A stretch of 64,000 nt of DNA from Jiella endophytica (GTDB lineage Bacteria; Pseudomonadota; Alphaproteobacteria; Rhizobiales; Rhizobiaceae). Where the stretch lies: assembly GCF_004519335.1 (NCBI RefSeq), contig NZ_SOZD01000006.1:1-64000 (forward strand), written 5' to 3'. The position numbers and the translations under genes were made by a program. Below, one piece after another: positions 9,471 through 18,409 of this stretch. Every line of letters starts with the position of its first letter. Position 1 is the first letter of the stretch. The notes under the pieces are model-generated. The model was not told the DNA's origin, made no database searches, and saw only the letters and a program-made list of their open reading frames with translations.

Positions 9471-9490
9471 GAGCGTCCATTCGGACGCTC
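9471..9490. terminator. 8-bp hairpin between convergent genes
   Basis: GAGCGTCC - ATTC - GGACGCTC forms a perfect 8-bp stem with a 4-base loop in the 149-base gap between the LOG-family gene (+) and the ChaN-like gene (-), six bases before the stop of the latter. There is no T-tract on either strand, so termination is only suggested by position and symmetry. Confidence 0.35.
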
Positions 9491-9496
9491 GGCGCT

Positions 9497-10957
9497 CTAT
9501 TCGCCCGCGGTGGCGCCGCTCTTATCCTTCATCCGCGCCCGAAGCCCCTCGCAGGGGTCCTCGATGCTGGCGCGGGGGGTGAAGATGGTGAAGTCGTAGG
9601 GCGCCGGTTCCTCGGTTCGAAGTCCGTAATCGGCAGGCGCGTCGTCCTCGCCGTCGACTTCCATCATCCGCACCGAGACCGTGCCGCCTTCGGGATCCCT
9701 GCGGTTCAACAGCGCGGGAACGCCGCGATCGTTGCGCACATGGCCGGCACCGGCGATCAGCACCGCCTGGTCGCCATCCTTCGCAGCGTCCGTCATCGAC
9801 GCGGCGAGCGATCCGTCCCGCGCCCGCTGCACCGTCGCCATCGGCGCGATGGCACCATCCGGCATCAGGCCGCAATGGGCAAGGCGGATCTCGTCCATCA
9901 GATCGGCGGCCAGCGCAGGATCGGCCTCGCCTTCGAGGGACAGACGCGCCCGGGTCTCGGCAGAAAGGCCGGCAATCCCCTCCGAAGCGATGGAGCTGAC
10001 CAGTTCGCGGTCGAGATCGCCCGGCGAGACAGCGATGCCCTCGCGCTTCGCGGCCTCGAAAAGCGGGCGGTACATGGAAAATTCCGGCCAGCCGCGCTCG
10101 GACCATTCCAGCCGCTCGGGCAGATCGTCGAGATCGATCGACCGGCCCTTCGTCGTCCCGAAGGCCGAAACGACGCTGCCGAGGCGATGCGGGATCATTT
10201 CGAAGACCATCGAAAGATCGCTCTGGCCGTCGGCGAGATCGCCGACGATGTCGCTCTGCAGGCGATGATGATCCGGATTGTCGTGGCTTTCGCCGAGCAG
10301 CACGTAGCGCGCCGCCTTGGCCGCCCCCATCAGCTGCGAGGCGTCCGAGCGGTTGCCGTCGCCCTGGAAGATGCCGCCGACGAGCGGATTGTCGGCGAAG
10401 AACCGCGACTGCCACTGCGGCTGGTCGTTGTCGAGCAGGCGCCGGGAGAGCGGCGTGCTTTCGAAGGCGGGTGCAGATGCCCGCGCCGCGGCATCGCCGG
10501 CCGCCGCGACCTGCTTCAGAAAGGCCGATGCGCCGTTGCCTCCGGGACCGGCGAGACTGGCCGGTGCCAGCGCGGTTTCGCCGGCCGGCGTCGCCTTGGC
10601 AACACCGTCCTCGGCGACGGCGGCGGCGATGCGCTCGTCCACCGCGACGGAGCCGCGGAACGGCTCGACGGTGGCGACCTTCACTTCGGCGAAATCGTCG
10701 TCGCCCTTGCGGCGATAGGAGAGGGTGACACGGTCTGCAGGCGTCTTGTCACGATAGGCGAGCGAGAGCTTCTTGTGATCGTCCTTCGTGGTGGTCGTGT
10801 CATCCGCGACCGCAGTCGGCACGGCGTCGGCCGGCTTCGGCCCTGACGGGACGGCGGACACCGCGGCCGGTTTCCCGTCCATGGTGCCGACGACGCCGTA
10901 GCCGACCCCACAGAGAGCGGCCGCAATCGACGGAACGATCCAATATTGGCTCTTCAA
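9497..10957 (-). CDS. ChaN-family (haem-binding/DUF399) protein with membrane-anchored N-terminal extension
   Basis: The C-terminal 300 residues match the ChaN family: YVLLGESHDNPDHHRLQ, MVFEMIPHR, EFSMYRPLFEAAKREGIAV and AGAGHVRNDRGVPALL. ChaN proteins bind haem or act in iron-related roles at the outer membrane. The N-terminus (KSQYWIVPSIAAALCGVGYGVVG) is a signal anchor rather than a lipobox, followed by about 150 low-complexity residues. I chose TTG 10955-10957, with GGGGG about 9 bases upstream. The longer TTG start at 11026 would begin at a candidate -10 box. This extension is longer than ordinary ChaN (about 280 residues). Confidence 0.75.
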   Translation of the reverse strand: MKSQYWIVPSIAAALCGVGYGVVGTMDGKPAAVSAVPSGPKPADAVPTAVADDTTTTKDDHKKLSLAYRDKTPADRVTLSYRRKGDDDFAEVKVATVEPFRGSVAVDERIAAAVAEDGVAKATPAGETALAPASLAGPGGNGASAFLKQVAAAGDAAARASAPAFESTPLSRRLLDNDQPQWQSRFFADNPLVGGIFQGDGNRSDASQLMGAAKAARYVLLGESHDNPDHHRLQSDIVGDLADGQSDLSMVFEMIPHRLGSVVSAFGTTKGRSIDLDDLPERLEWSERGWPEFSMYRPLFEAAKREGIAVSPGDLDRELVSSIASEGIAGLSAETRARLSLEGEADPALAADLMDEIRLAHCGLMPDGAIAPMATVQRARDGSLAASMTDAAKDGDQAVLIAGAGHVRNDRGVPALLNRRDPEGGTVSVRMMEVDGEDDAPADYGLRTEEPAPYDFTIFTPRASIEDPCEGLRARMKDKSGATAGE

Positions 10958-11026
10958 GTCGAAAGACCCCCAATCCCCCGGCTGTCGCTCGCGGCCCCAT
11001 TCCCCTTGGGACCACGGCGTGCGCAA

Positions 11027-11055
11027 GCATTACGAATTACGCCATGTTGTGGCAA
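11027..11055 (-). promoter_or_regulatory. Candidate sigma-70 promoter of the ChaN-like gene
   Basis: On the minus strand TTGCCA (11055-11050) and TAATGC (11032-11027) are separated by exactly 17 bases, in an AT-rich pocket within otherwise GC-rich DNA. It lies about 70 bases upstream of the chosen TTG start. The pattern is a visual match only. Confidence 0.4.
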
Positions 11056-11184
11056 AACTATTGCAATTCTGCCCCTGCCGGCAAATTTATTGCCGCACCC
11101 TGCCGGGTCGAGGCCATGTCGCGCCGGCTCTTCGTGCCTCTCGGCCATCCATTGGAAGACATCCGACGCTTCCGCCTGCTGCGG

Positions 11185-12324
11185 TCAGGCCTCGGAGAGA
11201 AGCGCCCGCGCCACGATCAAGCGCATGATTTCATTGGTTCCTTCGAGGATCTGGTGGACCCTGAGATCGCGGACGATCTTCTCGATCCCATAGTCGGCGA
11301 GGTAGCCGTAACCGCCGTGCAGCTGCAGCGCCATATCGGCGACGGAAAAACCCGCATCGGTGACGAAACGCTTGGCCATGGCGCAGAATTTCGTCGCGTC
11401 CGGTGCCTTCGAATCGAGCTTCCATGCCGCCTGGCGCAGGAAGATTCGCGCCGCCGACAGCTCGGTCTCCATGTCGGCGAGGCGGAACTGCAGCGCCTGA
11501 AACTCGCTGAGCGAACGGCCGAAGGCCTGGCGCTCGCGCATATAGGCGAGTGTCTTGTCGAGCGCGGCCTGGGCAGCGCCGAGGGAGCAGGCTGAAATGT
11601 TCAGCCGGCCGCCATCGAGCCCGGCCATGGCATAGGCAAAGCCGCGTCCCTCCTCGCCGAGGAGATTGGCGGCCGGGATCCGGCAGTCCTCGAAACGCAC
11701 TTCCGCCGTCGGCTGGGCGATCCAGCCCATCTTGCGCTCCTGCGTCCCGAAGCTCAGCCCTTGCGTGCCGTTCTCGACGAGAAAGGCCGAGATGCCCTTT
11801 GGTCCCTCCCCGCCGGTCCGGGCCATGACGAGATAGAGATCGGAAAAGCTCGCGCCGGAGATGAAGCTCTTGGTGCCGTTGAGGACATAGCTGTCGCCAT
11901 CCCGCCGGGCGGAGGTCTTCAGCGCCGCCGCATCCGAGCCGGAACCAGGCTCCGTGAGGCAGTAGCTGCCGATCGCCTGCATGGCGGAAAGCCGCGGCAG
12001 CCAGCGCTCGCGCTGCGCGGCGGTGCCGAACCCGTCGACCATCCAGGCCACCATGTTGTGGATCGACAGGAACGCCGAGACGGACGGGTCGCCATAGGAG
12101 AGCGCCTCGAAGATCAGCGCGGCATCGAGCCGCGAGAGGCCCGAGCCGTATGCCTCGCGGACGGTGATCGCCGCCATGCCGAGGCCGGCGAGTTCCTCCA
12201 GCACGTCCCGCGGCAGCCGCTTTTCCGCCTCCCAGTCGGCGGCGAAAGGCGCCATCTTCTCCACTGCGAAATCCCGCGCCATGTCGAAGATCTGCTGCTG
12301 CTCGTCGGTGAGCGAAAAATCCAT
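11185..12324 (-). CDS. Acyl-CoA dehydrogenase, isobutyryl-CoA dehydrogenase type
   Basis: A 379-residue FAD-dependent acyl-CoA dehydrogenase. Visible are the N-terminal helical domain, the FAD-binding CLTEPGSGSDAA, the substrate-side SFISGA and the C-terminal LHGGYGYLADYGIEKIVRDLRVHQILEGTNEI, in which Glu361 (EGTNE) is the probable catalytic base. The pattern best fits the isobutyryl-CoA dehydrogenase branch of valine degradation, although short/branched-chain relatives are close. I started it at the ATG of MDFSLTDEQQ; an upstream in-frame Met adds 12 unlikely residues. No other valine-pathway genes are adjacent, so the substrate is inferred. Confidence 0.85.
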   Translation of the reverse strand: MDFSLTDEQQQIFDMARDFAVEKMAPFAADWEAEKRLPRDVLEELAGLGMAAITVREAYGSGLSRLDAALIFEALSYGDPSVSAFLSIHNMVAWMVDGFGTAAQRERWLPRLSAMQAIGSYCLTEPGSGSDAAALKTSARRDGDSYVLNGTKSFISGASFSDLYLVMARTGGEGPKGISAFLVENGTQGLSFGTQERKMGWIAQPTAEVRFEDCRIPAANLLGEEGRGFAYAMAGLDGGRLNISACSLGAAQAALDKTLAYMRERQAFGRSLSEFQALQFRLADMETELSAARIFLRQAAWKLDSKAPDATKFCAMAKRFVTDAGFSVADMALQLHGGYGYLADYGIEKIVRDLRVHQILEGTNEIMRLIVARALLSEA

Positions 12325-12627
12325 TGGTCTCCTCCCGGCCGCGATGGACCTGCCCGCCAACGTGGATCGGCGAGCCTGGCTGCGCTGCCAAGCCCTTGCC
12401 GCCTGAAGACGACCGCAAGCTTGTCGATATCGGCGTTTTCGCTTATCTTAGAGCGGAATGCAGCTTGGATGTCGACGCAGCGTCGCGGATGCGAGACGTG
12501 CTTCGACAGTTGGAGTTTCGGGCCATGGTTCCGGTCGCAGCGGCTCAGTGCCTCATCATCATCGACAAGCCGCTCTGGGGCTGAAGCCCCGCCGAGCGGT
12601 CGTCACCCCTGTGGCCGCCACGGCACG
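12325..12627. other. Intergenic gap without recognised features
   Basis: About 300 bases between the starts and stops of two minus-strand genes. I see no gene, RNA or strong repeat in it. Short open frames here lack similarity and ribosome-binding sites. Confidence 0.5.
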
Positions 12628-13422
12628 CTATCGGGGCGTCGCTTCTTCGCCTGCATTGCGCTCGGCCTGATACGCCACCGCTTCGCCGCATAACCACGCC
12701 GCATTGGCGTAGAGCGAGCGGCTTTTCCCCTCTATCCTGTTCCAGCGGATATGCTCGTCCATCAGCGTCCCCATGTCGCTGAGGATCGTCCCCATCAGTT
12801 CGAAGACATCGTCCGCCTTCAGATAATTCTTGCGCACCAGAACGGCGATATCCTCGACGAAATCGAGAAAGCGCACGGTCTTCACATATCGCGTCTGGAC
12901 ATGCGGGTAGACCTCCACCGAGTGCAGATGCTCCTCCAGGAGTTCGAGGAGACGGGAATGCGCAAAGGCCGACAGCGTCGTCGATTCCCGAACGGCGGGA
13001 TCGAGACGGTCGAACTGGCGCATCAGCCCCCGCAGGGATCGGCGCGACAGCTGCATTTCCGGTGAGTAGAAGCGGTTGGTGATCTCGATATAGGCGAAGG
13101 CCAGGCGCGAATGCCGGGCCTGCTCGTTCTGGTCGATGATGTGATCGAGCTGCTTGCGGGCCGTCATGAATGCCCCGACAGCGAGGCAAAGAGCGCCGAT
13201 CCCCGCAGCGAAATACAGCATTTCGAGCGCCGACCGGATCGAACCGAGGGCGCCTCCACCAACGCTGCCCGGCGCCGTCGAGATGCCGAAGAAGATCGCC
13301 AGGAATAAAAGTTCGACGACGAAGGAGGCAGCGCCCACGGCGACAAGGGTGAGCAGCTTCGAGTTCCAGCCACGCGCCGACGGTCTTTGCGCGTCGCCCT
13401 TGGCGTTCTCCGAACGATCCAT
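12628..13422 (-). CDS. Hypothetical protein with two membrane segments and a cytoplasmic helical domain
   Basis: 264 residues. After a short hydrophilic N-terminus there are two membrane segments (LLTLVAVGAASFVVELLFLA and MLYFAAGIGALCLAVGAFM), then ARKQLDHIIDQNEQARHSRLAFAYIEITNRFYSPEM and a long, mostly helical C-terminal region. The layout recalls DUF4760-like proteins with a cytoplasmic helical domain after two spans, but I cannot confirm membership. No partner genes suggest a role; the next gene is tRNA-Glu. Confidence 0.75.
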   Translation of the reverse strand: MDRSENAKGDAQRPSARGWNSKLLTLVAVGAASFVVELLFLAIFFGISTAPGSVGGGALGSIRSALEMLYFAAGIGALCLAVGAFMTARKQLDHIIDQNEQARHSRLAFAYIEITNRFYSPEMQLSRRSLRGLMRQFDRLDPAVRESTTLSAFAHSRLLELLEEHLHSVEVYPHVQTRYVKTVRFLDFVEDIAVLVRKNYLKADDVFELMGTILSDMGTLMDEHIRWNRIEGKSRSLYANAAWLCGEAVAYQAERNAGEEATPR

Positions 13423-13582
13423 GGACTGCCCTGCCCGGCACCAAGCCGCGAAAGCCGCAGGATCAGCCGGTCCCGACGGCGGCAGATGCTCGCACGGGCG
13501 CGGATCTTCCTCAACGGAAATCTTCTTTACCGTGCGAGTCGTCGACGCGCCCGATTCAAGATGCCGAAACTTTGAGGAAAAT

Positions 13583-13657
13583 TGGTACGCCCAAGGGGAA
13601 TCGAACCCCTGTTTGCGCCGTGAGAGGGCGCCGTCCTAACCGCTAGACGATGGGCGC
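13583..13657 (-). tRNA. tRNA-Glu (anticodon CTC)
   Basis: On the minus strand the 75-base sequence starts GCGCCCATCGTCTAGCGG and ends with GGGCGTACCA, so CCA is encoded. A 7-bp acceptor stem (with G1-U72), the D-arm, an anticodon arm GCGCC-CTCTCAC-GGCGC with anticodon CTC at positions 34-36, and a T-arm AGGGG-TTCGATT-CCCCT all fold. CTC reads GAG, a heavily used Glu codon in this GC-rich genome. Confidence 0.96.
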
Positions 13658-13932
13658 GTGCCAATGCGGCGGGATATAACCGGCGCTGTTCGGCTTGGCA
13701 ACCCGTCCAGGCCTTGCAGCCGAAGAGAAATTTGCCGGCGGCAACATTCTCATGCGGGACACGCCGACCGACCCTGCCGGGCGATGGAGATTTCGACCGG
13801 CGCAGCGCCGGCCGACCCCGTTGTCGAGGCGACCTCGCCTCAACGCCCCACCGCGACCGCTTCCCTCAGCGGGCTCCGGCCTCAGCGGGGCCAGGCGTTC
13901 ACGCATCGGCGCCCTCGCCTCACCGGGCCGCG

Positions 13933-14289
13933 TCACTTGCCGGCAGCGGTCGCGATGTCGATGCGCTTGAGGATCCGGCCGTCGGCGAGCGCGACCACGA
14001 GCAGGTGCTCGCCGCCCTCTGCTCTGGTGTGAAGAAGCGCCCGGTCGCCATCCATGGCGATCGAGACGATCGTCTCGCCGGCGGGGACCGTCAGGCTCGC
14101 GACGCCTTCGCCGAGCCCCTTCGCCTTCGGCAGCGTCTTGTAGACAACGACGCCGAGCACCGCCATAACCCCGACGATCATGATGCCGACCGAAACGACC
14201 AGAAGCCTCACCATCTTGCGGCGCAGGCGCTCGGCTGCCGGGTCGAGCGGCTTTTCGTCTTCGGTCCCGTCCAGATTGCCTGGCCCCAT
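13933..14289 (-). CDS. Small single-pass membrane protein (DUF6476-like)
   Basis: 118 residues from ATG 14287-14289: a polar N-terminus (GPGNLDGTEDEKPLDPA), a basic stretch (ERLRRKMVRLL), one membrane span (VVSVGIMIVGVMAVLGVVVY) and an extracytoplasmic C-terminal domain with GETIVSIAMDGDRALLH and DGRILKRIDI. A short protein of this architecture is commonly found beside the RluD-type synthase and rpoH in alphaproteobacteria, and I believe it is the DUF6476 family. Function unknown. It is divergent from the pseudouridine synthase. Confidence 0.75.
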   Translation of the reverse strand: MGPGNLDGTEDEKPLDPAAERLRRKMVRLLVVSVGIMIVGVMAVLGVVVYKTLPKAKGLGEGVASLTVPAGETIVSIAMDGDRALLHTRAEGGEHLLVVALADGRILKRIDIATAAGK

Positions 14290-14372
14290 GATGCTCCCTC
14301 TCGCATGCGCTGTCGATCGCGCCCTCATCGGCGGCGACGATCCTTGCCGCCGCTCCTACAGGGCTTGAAACC

Positions 14373-15407
14373 ATGGAGACAAGACGCTTCGTCGTCGCCG
14401 AGCCCGATGCCGGGGAACGCCTCGACGTTTTCCTCGCCCGTCTTCTCGATGGCGAACTTTCGCGCAGCCGCATCAAGGCGCTGATCGAGGACGGCAATAC
14501 GAGGATCGATGATCGCCCGGCAGAAAGCGCAAAGCGGAAGCTTGCCGCCGGCGAGAGCGTCGAACTCGCTCTGCCCGCCCCGGAGGACGCCGAGCCGAAG
14601 CCCCAGCAGATCCCCCTCGACATCCGTTATGAGGACGCCTTTCTGCTCGTCATCGACAAACCGGCAGGACTGGTCGTCCATCCCGGCGCCGGTAATCCCG
14701 ACGGGACGCTGGTGAATGCCCTCGTCGCCCATTGCGGCCCGAGCCTGACCGGCATCGGCGGCGTCCGCCGGCCGGGCATCGTCCACCGGCTCGACAAGGA
14801 CACCAGCGGATTGCTGGTCGTCGCCAAGACCGAGACGGCCCATCGCAGCCTGTCGGAGCAGTTCGCCGCCCATGGCCGCGACGGCCGGCTGTCGCGCACC
14901 TATCTCGCCGTCGTCTGGGGCGAGCCCCGGCCTGCGGCCGGCGTCGTCGATGCGGCGCTCGGCCGTTCGGCGACGAACCGGATCAAGCGGGCGGTCGTCC
15001 CCGCCGGGCGCTCCGACGCCCGCCATGCCATGACCCATTACGAGACCCTCGCCGTCGGCCATGCCGCCGCGGAGGCGTCGCTGTTGCGTTGCCGGCTGGA
15101 GACCGGCCGCACCCATCAGATCCGCGTCCACATGGCCCATATCGGCCACCCGCTCGTCGCCGACCCGCTCTATGGTGCGGCGATGCGCACCAAGGCCGTG
15201 CGGCTCGACTGCGAGAGCCGGGCCGTTGTCGACGACTTCGGCCGTCAGGCACTGCACGCTGCGGAGCTCGGCTTCCGTCACCCGGCAGACGATCGCACCA
15301 TGCTGTTCCGCTCGCCACTGCCTGCGGACATGCGGAACCTCTGCGAGGTGCTTTCGGTTGACGTCGCGGACGAAGCGATCGTGCGGCTGGACGGCGAGCC
15401 GGCCTGA
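14373..15407 (+). CDS. RluA/RluD-family 23S rRNA pseudouridine synthase
   Basis: 344 residues. An N-terminal S4 RNA-binding domain (ERLDVFLARLLDGELSRSRI...) precedes the pseudouridine synthase core with GIVHRLDKDTSGLLVVAK, in which Asp141 is the catalytic nucleophile. Other family motifs are LVIDKPAGLVVHPGAG, LETGRTHQIRVHMAHIGHP and FGRQALHA. The S4 domain and overall match favour an RluD-type enzyme acting on large-subunit rRNA helix 69; exact sites cannot be decided here. It is upstream of rpoH on the same strand with a 183-base gap. Confidence 0.93.
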   Translation: METRRFVVAEPDAGERLDVFLARLLDGELSRSRIKALIEDGNTRIDDRPAESAKRKLAAGESVELALPAPEDAEPKPQQIPLDIRYEDAFLLVIDKPAGLVVHPGAGNPDGTLVNALVAHCGPSLTGIGGVRRPGIVHRLDKDTSGLLVVAKTETAHRSLSEQFAAHGRDGRLSRTYLAVVWGEPRPAAGVVDAALGRSATNRIKRAVVPAGRSDARHAMTHYETLAVGHAAAEASLLRCRLETGRTHQIRVHMAHIGHPLVADPLYGAAMRTKAVRLDCESRAVVDDFGRQALHAAELGFRHPADDRTMLFRSPLPADMRNLCEVLSVDVADEAIVRLDGEPA

Positions 15408-15446
15408 GCCGAACGCTCGAAACCGTGATCTGCGCTGAATGAAACC

Positions 15447-15477
15447 TTGTTCATTTTCGCAGCCGGGATCGTGTAAT
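15447..15477 (+). promoter_or_regulatory. Weak promoter-like pair upstream of rpoH
   Basis: TTGTTC (15447-15452) and TGTAAT (15472-15477) are the most promoter-like hexamers in the AT-richer gap before rpoH, but the 19-base spacer is longer than ideal. rpoH in alphaproteobacteria usually has more than one promoter. Confidence 0.25.
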
Positions 15478-15590
15478 CGCTTCCGACCGTCACCATATGT
15501 CATATCGGGCGTCTGCGGGCTGGCGACAGCAGCCCCGCGCCGGCCGGCTTCCTGGCGAAGCGGCCGAATTCGAGCGATGGAGGGCGCAAT

Positions 15591-16493
15591 ATGGCCCAGA
15601 TGAATCTACCGACCATCTCCTCGGGCGACGGCGGTCTGACCCGCTACCTCGAGGAGATCCGGAGGTTTCCGATGCTGGAACCGCAGCAGGAATACATGCT
15701 GGCAAAGCGCTATGCGGAACATGACGACCGCGGCGCGGCGCATCAGCTCGTCACCAGTCATTTAAGACTGGTTGCCAAGATCGCAATGGGTTACCGCGGC
15801 TACGGCCTGCCGATCGGCGAGGTGATCTCCGAGGGCAATGTCGGGCTCATGCAGGCGGTGAAGCGCTTCGATCCGGAGCGCGGCTTCCGCCTCGCCACCT
15901 ATGCGATGTGGTGGATCAAGGCCTCGATCCAAGAATACATCCTGCGCTCCTGGAGCCTGGTGAAGATGGGCACGACCGCCAACCAGAAGCGGCTGTTCTT
16001 CAACCTTCGCAAGATGAAGAGCCGCATCCAGGCGCTGGACGAGGGCGACCTCAACCCCGATCAGGTGAACCAGATCGCCACCAAGCTCGGCGTCTCCGAG
16101 GACGAGGTGATCTCGATGAACCGTCGACTGTCCGGCGATTCGTCCCTCAACGCGCCGATCCGCGCGACCGAGGGCGAATCCGGCGAATGGCAGGACTGGC
16201 TGGTCGACGACAGCGAATCCCAGGAAGAGACGCTGGTTCGTCAGGACGAGTACGACCAGAGGCGCGGCATGCTGCGTTCGGCGATGGGCGTGCTCAACGA
16301 CCGCGAGCGGCGGATCTTCGAGGCACGCCGCCTCGCCGAGGATCCGCTGACCCTCGAGGCGCTGTCGGGCGAGTTCGACATCTCGCGCGAGCGCGTCCGC
16401 CAGATCGAGGTGAGAGCCTTCGAAAAGGTGCAGAAGGCGGTGCGCGACAAGGCCGCCGCCGCCAACGAGGCGCTGACGCCGGTCAGCGCCTGA
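15591..16493 (+). CDS. rpoH: RNA polymerase heat-shock sigma factor RpoH (sigma-32)
   Basis: A 300-residue group 3 sigma factor directing transcription of chaperone and protease genes. Region 2 reads SEGNVGLMQAVKRFDPERGF and ATYAMWWIKASIQEYIL. It is followed by the RpoH-box-like QKRLFFNLRKMK that distinguishes sigma-32 from RpoD. Region 4 ends with the HTH FDISRERVRQIEVRAFEKV. The ATG is preceded by GGAGGG. Alphaproteobacteria often carry two rpoH paralogues; only one is in this window. A strong terminator follows. Confidence 0.96.
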   Translation: MAQMNLPTISSGDGGLTRYLEEIRRFPMLEPQQEYMLAKRYAEHDDRGAAHQLVTSHLRLVAKIAMGYRGYGLPIGEVISEGNVGLMQAVKRFDPERGFRLATYAMWWIKASIQEYILRSWSLVKMGTTANQKRLFFNLRKMKSRIQALDEGDLNPDQVNQIATKLGVSEDEVISMNRRLSGDSSLNAPIRATEGESGEWQDWLVDDSESQEETLVRQDEYDQRRGMLRSAMGVLNDRERRIFEARRLAEDPLTLEALSGEFDISRERVRQIEVRAFEKVQKAVRDKAAAANEALTPVSA

Positions 16494-16529
16494 CCTTCGG
16501 CGCCTCGCCGAACGAAGTCTGGAACGACG

Positions 16530-16558
16530 AAAGCCGGGGCCAAAGCGCCCCGGCTTTT
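16530..16558 (+). terminator. Rho-independent terminator of rpoH
   Basis: AAAGCCGGGGC - CAAAGC - GCCCCGGCTTT forms a perfect 11-bp stem with a 6-base loop followed by a short T-run, 37 bases after the rpoH stop. It may also serve the convergent DUF2125 gene. Confidence 0.9.
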
Positions 16559-16606
16559 GCATAGGGAGAAATGCCGCTCTCGCCTTCGGGCGGCGCCCTG
16601 CCCGGC

Positions 16607-17629
16607 TCAGCGCAGCGACGGCAGCTTGCCGATCGGGAAGATGCCGGCGGCGACAACGCCATTCTTCACCCGCAGCTCGATGACGGTGCGGCCGTCCTGC
16701 TGGCGGCCGGCCATCGGCAGGGCGGAGGCGATGCCGACGGCGATGTCCTTCAGCTTCGGCGCCACAGAGGTGACGAGGCGGGCGATTTCCTTCGGTTCGG
16801 CGATCGCCAGCTGGAACTTGCCGTTCACCTGGCCTTCGTCGTCGAAGGTGAAGTCGCCGGAAAGCTCGGCATTCGCCTTGTCCATCTTCAGGAGGAACGA
16901 GCGCAGCGAGACATGGCGGTCGGCAAAGAGCTCTCGCCCGGTCAGCCCGCGGGCGGCGCCGGAGAGCCAGTTGCCGGCGCCGTCGATGGTGAGATCCGTG
17001 CTGGCATCGAGGGCCGGCAGGTCCGGCGCGTCGGAAAAGGTCAGCCTGCCGCCCTTCATCAGGGTGAAGATGTCAAGATTGCCGTCGTTGCGCCGCGCAT
17101 GGATCTCGCTGTGGTCGGCATCGACGAGGCTTTCGCCGCCAGAGGCCGGCTGCGCCAGCGCCACCTTGGGCTCGTCCGTCACCACCGAGAAGTGATCGAG
17201 CCCTTCCGTCCAGAAGGTCGCCGAGGCCTGCGCCAGCGCCCAGCGGATGTCGAGCGGCGGATAGCCCTGGCCATCGATGCGCAGCGGGCTGTCGAGTTCG
17301 CCGACGATGCGATTCGGCTGGTAGATCTGCGCCGCGGTCCTGACCGCCCCCGCCGACGCCTTGAACGGCCGCACGTCCGACCTGACGACCGACAAAGCGT
17401 CGCAGCGAAAGCCGATGCGGAAGGGGAAGCCGAAGACCTCGCGATTGGGACATTCCACCTCGGTGCCGCGGGCCCGGGCCATCTCGATCGCCCGCGTCAG
17501 CTCGCCGTCGAGTCGGCTGGCGAGATAGAACCACGCGCCGCTCAGCGCCGCCGCGAGCAGCACGACGAGCAGCGCCACCACGAAGAGGACGCGGCGGGCC
17601 TTGGAGGGACTGTCGCTTGACGGGGCCAT
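16607..17629 (-). CDS. DUF2125 domain protein
   Basis: 340 residues: an N-terminal membrane anchor (VLFVVALLVVLLAAALSGAWFYLA) and a long extracytoplasmic beta-rich region. It begins with the family pattern CPNREVFGFPFRIGFRCDAL and ends ELRVKNGVVAAGIFPIGKLP. This agrees with DUF2125, a family largely confined to alphaproteobacteria and without a known function. Predicted location is inner membrane, facing the periplasm. It converges with rpoH. Confidence 0.85.
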   Translation of the reverse strand: MAPSSDSPSKARRVLFVVALLVVLLAAALSGAWFYLASRLDGELTRAIEMARARGTEVECPNREVFGFPFRIGFRCDALSVVRSDVRPFKASAGAVRTAAQIYQPNRIVGELDSPLRIDGQGYPPLDIRWALAQASATFWTEGLDHFSVVTDEPKVALAQPASGGESLVDADHSEIHARRNDGNLDIFTLMKGGRLTFSDAPDLPALDASTDLTIDGAGNWLSGAARGLTGRELFADRHVSLRSFLLKMDKANAELSGDFTFDDEGQVNGKFQLAIAEPKEIARLVTSVAPKLKDIAVGIASALPMAGRQQDGRTVIELRVKNGVVAAGIFPIGKLPSLR

Positions 17630-17642
17630 CCCGTTATCCTCT

Positions 17643-17690
17643 TAGAGCATGATTCCGAAACGCTTCGAACGGTTCGGACAACACCATGCG
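17643..17690. repeat. Degenerate AGAGCATGATTCCG-type interspersed palindrome
   Basis: tagagcatgattccgaaa ... cggttcggacaacaccatgc, directly upstream of the DUF2125 start, matches the outline of the AGAGCATGATTCCGAAAA...TTTTCGGA..ATCATGCTC repeat found in many rhizobial genomes, with a degenerate right arm. Identified from memory of the motif. Confidence 0.5.
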
Positions 17691-17887
17691 ACGGCACAAA
17701 AATCGAGGGCGGGTGACGCGGCGCGCGTTCGAAGGGCCGCGCAAGACAGGGGCGATCTTTCCGGGTCTATGCATCGCGCTCTGCGAAATGCGATCGGGAT
17801 TTTCGGGCCGATGCCGCAGGCGAGCGAGGCGAACGTCCGGCGCTTTCGGCAAGATCCGGACGGCCGGAGAAAAGGGAGCGGAACGAC

Positions 17888-18409
17888 TTGGGAGCAACGG
17901 AAGATTTCTGGGTGTTCGGTTACGGATCGCTGATCTGGCGCCCCGGGTTTGACTATGAGGAACGGGCAAAAGCAAGACTTGCCGGCTACCATCGTTCGCT
18001 CTGCATTCACTCTCACGTTCATCGCGGCACCCCGGAGCGCCCCGGCCTCGTCTTCGGCCTCGACCGCGGCGGCTCCTGCGTCGGCATGGCCTTCCGGGTC
18101 GCCGGTGCAAGGCGGGACGAGACCGTCGACTATCTGAGAGCCCGCGAACTCGTCACCAATGTCTATCGCGAAATCGTGCTTCCCGTGCGGATCGAGGGCG
18201 GCCGGCGGGTCGAGGCGATCACCTATGTCGTCGATCGCGGACACAGCCAGTATGCCGGCCGGATCGACGCCGCCCATGCCGCGCGGATCGTCCGCAGCGG
18301 CCACGGCCAGTCCGGGCCCAATGTCGACTATGTGAAGAGCGCCTACGAGCATATCGAGGCTCTGGGGCTGAAGGACCGCTGGCTTCAGGAGGTGGTCTCG
18401 CGGCTCTGA
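17888..18409 (+). CDS. ChaC-like gamma-glutamylcyclotransferase
   Basis: 173 residues of the ChaC family, which degrade glutathione to 5-oxoproline and Cys-Gly. The N-terminal FWVFGYGSLIWRPGFD is the hallmark substrate-binding loop. Further matches are ERPGLVFGLDRGGSCVGMAFRV, LRARELVTNVYREIV and the C-terminal NVDYVKSAYEHIEALGL. The start is a TTG at 17888 preceded by GGGAG nine bases upstream; no ATG is available in frame. The C-terminus overlaps the plsC stop by 25 bases on the opposite strand. Confidence 0.88.
   Translation: MGATEDFWVFGYGSLIWRPGFDYEERAKARLAGYHRSLCIHSHVHRGTPERPGLVFGLDRGGSCVGMAFRVAGARRDETVDYLRARELVTNVYREIVLPVRIEGGRRVEAITYVVDRGHSQYAGRIDAAHAARIVRSGHGQSGPNVDYVKSAYEHIEALGLKDRWLQEVVSRL

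Noticed and set aside
9365-10846. 493-codon plus-strand open frame opposite the ChaN-like gene
   Set aside because: Antisense shadow of a GC-rich gene; Arg/His/Gly-rich composition without domains, while the minus strand encodes a recognisable family.
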